64,000 nt of DNA, taken from assembly GCF_024198175.1 (NCBI RefSeq), contig NZ_JAJVKV010000011.1:283670-347669 (forward strand). The letters are read 5' to 3'. Positions 63,091-64,000 of the stretch are shown here, piece after piece. Source of the DNA: Pyxidicoccus xibeiensis (GTDB taxonomy: Bacteria; Myxococcota; Myxococcia; Myxococcales; Myxococcaceae). Under the pieces are notes generated by a model. The model searched no databases and was not told where the DNA came from. It worked only from the letters and a program-made list of their open reading frames with translations. A program made the position numbers and the translations under genes. The stretch's first letter is position 1. Every line of letters begins with the position of its first letter.

Positions 63091-63302
63091 GGGTGCCTCG
63101 TTCGTGAAATTGCAGGGCGACAGCGGGCGCAAAACATAACCGAGGGCAGCACAGAACCTGCTCTTTGCCCCCTGCGTCCCGAGGGAAGAAGCTGGTCCTC
63201 CTGCTGATCCTTGACGGAAGGACGACAGTCACATGAGGGCTGTCGGAGAAGGATGACGGATAGACCATGCCGAACGAACCGTAGGCGACACTGGAACCGC
63301 AG
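63091..63302. other. Lower-GC spacer after immunity gene
   Basis: No convincing gene is visible in this roughly 210-nt stretch. Frames on both strands lack GC3 bias or good starts. It probably contains decayed coding sequence of an older toxin tail. Confidence 0.35.
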
Positions 63303-63551
63303 GTGCCATCCCGGCCCGTACCCACTGGAGGCGGACCGCTTGGCAAAGAATTCAGCTCCATGCCACACCTGCCTCGACGTGGGCAGGGCGCACGCACCGA
63401 GATGTGCGGCTCTTCAAAGAAGGAGCGGCGATGGATGGTGGATCGACGCCGCTCCTGGATCAACTGGTTCCGCCAGCGCACTGGGAGTTTGGAGATGCAA
63501 TTGAGTTTTGATTTGAATGAAATGCCACCCATACCTGACTATCTAAGCTGA
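63303..63551 (+). pseudogene. Possible remnant of a second toxin tail
   Basis: A frame ending at 63551 encodes a basic, Trp/Arg-rich peptide of up to 82 residues ending FDLNEMPPIPDYLS. Its TGA overlaps the ATG of the next gene. A different frame, open from 63257, ends at 63511 in PPAHWEFGDAIEF. Removing one T from the TTTT run at 63505-63509 would join the two as DAIEFDLNEMPPIPDYLS. Either it is a small coupled gene, or a frameshifted toxin C-terminus left by recombination. The first frame has the better GC3. Confidence 0.35.
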
Positions 63552-63844
63552 TGGAGCAGTATCTTGGCTGCGCAGATGACCAGCGTGACAAACAACTAAA
63601 CAACCTACAGTTCATAATCTATGGCTACACGGTAGCCCTAAAACAGCACCAATTGGGTGAGCCGACCGAGGACTTCCTCTCGGACTTCGCACACTCCCTC
63701 CGAAAGAAGTTCGGAGGGAGCATGAGCACAGGCCCCATTGCGGCCATTCGTCGTGAAAGCAAGAACGATGAGGTCGCGTGGAGTCGATTCTGGATACTCG
63801 TCTGGGAGTTCAGCAAGAGCCTTGGCATGGACAAGCAAGCGTGA
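63551..63844 (+). CDS. Candidate orphan immunity protein
   Basis: 97 residues starting MEQYLGCADDQRDKQLNNLQ. The pattern FIIYGYTVALKQHQLGEP, a Phe/Gly patch (LSDFAHSLRKKFGG), and FWILVWEFSKSL resembles small helical immunity proteins of Rhs and CDI loci, although I cannot assign a family. The start overlaps the preceding TGA. Its lower G+C and location after a toxin-immunity pair fit an orphan immunity module stored downstream of an active one. Confidence 0.55.
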   Translation: MEQYLGCADDQRDKQLNNLQFIIYGYTVALKQHQLGEPTEDFLSDFAHSLRKKFGGSMSTGPIAAIRRESKNDEVAWSRFWILVWEFSKSLGMDKQA

Positions 63845-63875
63845 GTTGAGCCGTGAGTCTCCCCAAGCGAAGGGC

Positions 63876-64000
63876 TCAGGGCGTGAGAAAAAATGAGTCT
63901 TCCGGCTCGCCGAGCCACCCTTGCGCGATGGCGAGCAGGAGGTTGTGGGCGACGAGTGCGAGCAACCAGGCCGCTTCGGCTCGCTTGCGACCTCGTACGT
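63876..64000 (-). CDS. Partial ORF, possible transposase C-terminus
   Basis: A minus-strand frame enters from the right edge and stops at 63876. Its 41 residues include GRKRAEAAWLLALVAHNLLL and end in EDSFFLTP. The AHNLL pattern in the last helix is common at the C-terminus of DDE transposases, and a mobile element would suit the setting. The body of the gene is outside the window, so this is a guess. No terminal inverted repeat could be verified. Confidence 0.35.
   Translation of the reverse strand, partial: VRGRKRAEAAWLLALVAHNLLLAIAQGWLGEPEDSFFLTP

Noticed and set aside
63080..63532. 150-residue minus-strand frame in the lower-GC spacer
   Set aside because: No SD, no GC3 bias and no recognisable protein pattern; it runs across two different plus-strand contexts.

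Overview
The window is about 70% G+C with strongly GC-biased third codon positions, and long spurious antisense reading frames lie opposite almost every real gene. Gene content points to a predatory myxobacterium of the Myxococcaceae (Myxococcus, Corallococcus or Pyxidicoccus type). The markers are a Ser/Thr kinase fused to a large ATPase module, free-standing receiver proteins, a TatC with a large insert, a secreted protein with MopE-like Cys/Asp repeats, and a giant Rhs lipoprotein. No rRNA, tRNA or CRISPR was seen.

Layout. 1-6.5 kb (minus): partial gene, thiolase, membrane protein, DsbA-fold isomerase, kinase-ATPase. 6.8-8.5 kb (plus): lipoprotein protease, small hydrophilic protein, receiver. 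8.5-13.2 kb (minus): ureide (urate breakdown) operon in transcription order flavin monooxygenase, allantoinase, allantoicase, OHCU decarboxylase, HIU hydrolase, with 4-nt overlaps at three of the four junctions. 13.4-15.9 kb (plus): P5C dehydrogenase and an aldose-epimerase-like protein. 16.0-18.2 kb (minus): P450 and a LysR regulator. 18.3-22.9 kb (plus, divergent from LysR): acyl-CoA dehydrogenase, SDR, APH-type kinase, histidine phosphatase, SDR, resembling the 4-hydroxyacyl-CoA (LvaA/ACAD11) logic. 23-31 kb: Nramp-like transporter, secreted protein, AraC-Ogt protein, GST, a MetX-like acyltransferase behind a structured leader, an RCK protein, TatC and TatB. 31.3-35.8 kb: MFS transporter, chemoreceptor, histone-deacetylase-like hydrolase.

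36-47.3 kb is an accessory cassette of five tightly packed plus-strand genes. Two exported SH3-like paralogues flank two very large proteins with no visible signal peptide, one C39-like plus degenerate M23-like and one ending in a lytic-transglycosylase-like domain. A LysM protein follows. The arrangement looks like cell-wall-attacking effectors with periplasmic partners. 47.3-54.7 kb is largely housekeeping: receiver, SDR, PyrF, class A PBP, RluA-family pseudouridine synthase, pentapeptide-repeat protein.

55-64 kb is a lower-GC, probably transferred region. It holds a MopE-like Cys-rich secreted protein, a 2158-residue SpvB/FG-GAP/Rhs lipoprotein with a variable C-terminal toxin-like tail, a candidate immunity gene 2 nt downstream, a second small toxin-remnant/immunity-like pair, and what looks like a transposase end at the right edge.

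The best candidates for something undescribed are the 36-47 kb wall-hydrolase cassette, the lipoprotein Rhs toxin locus, the mutually exclusive RNA structures upstream of metX, the flavin monooxygenase heading a urate operon that shows no uricase, and the kinase/ACAD operon.
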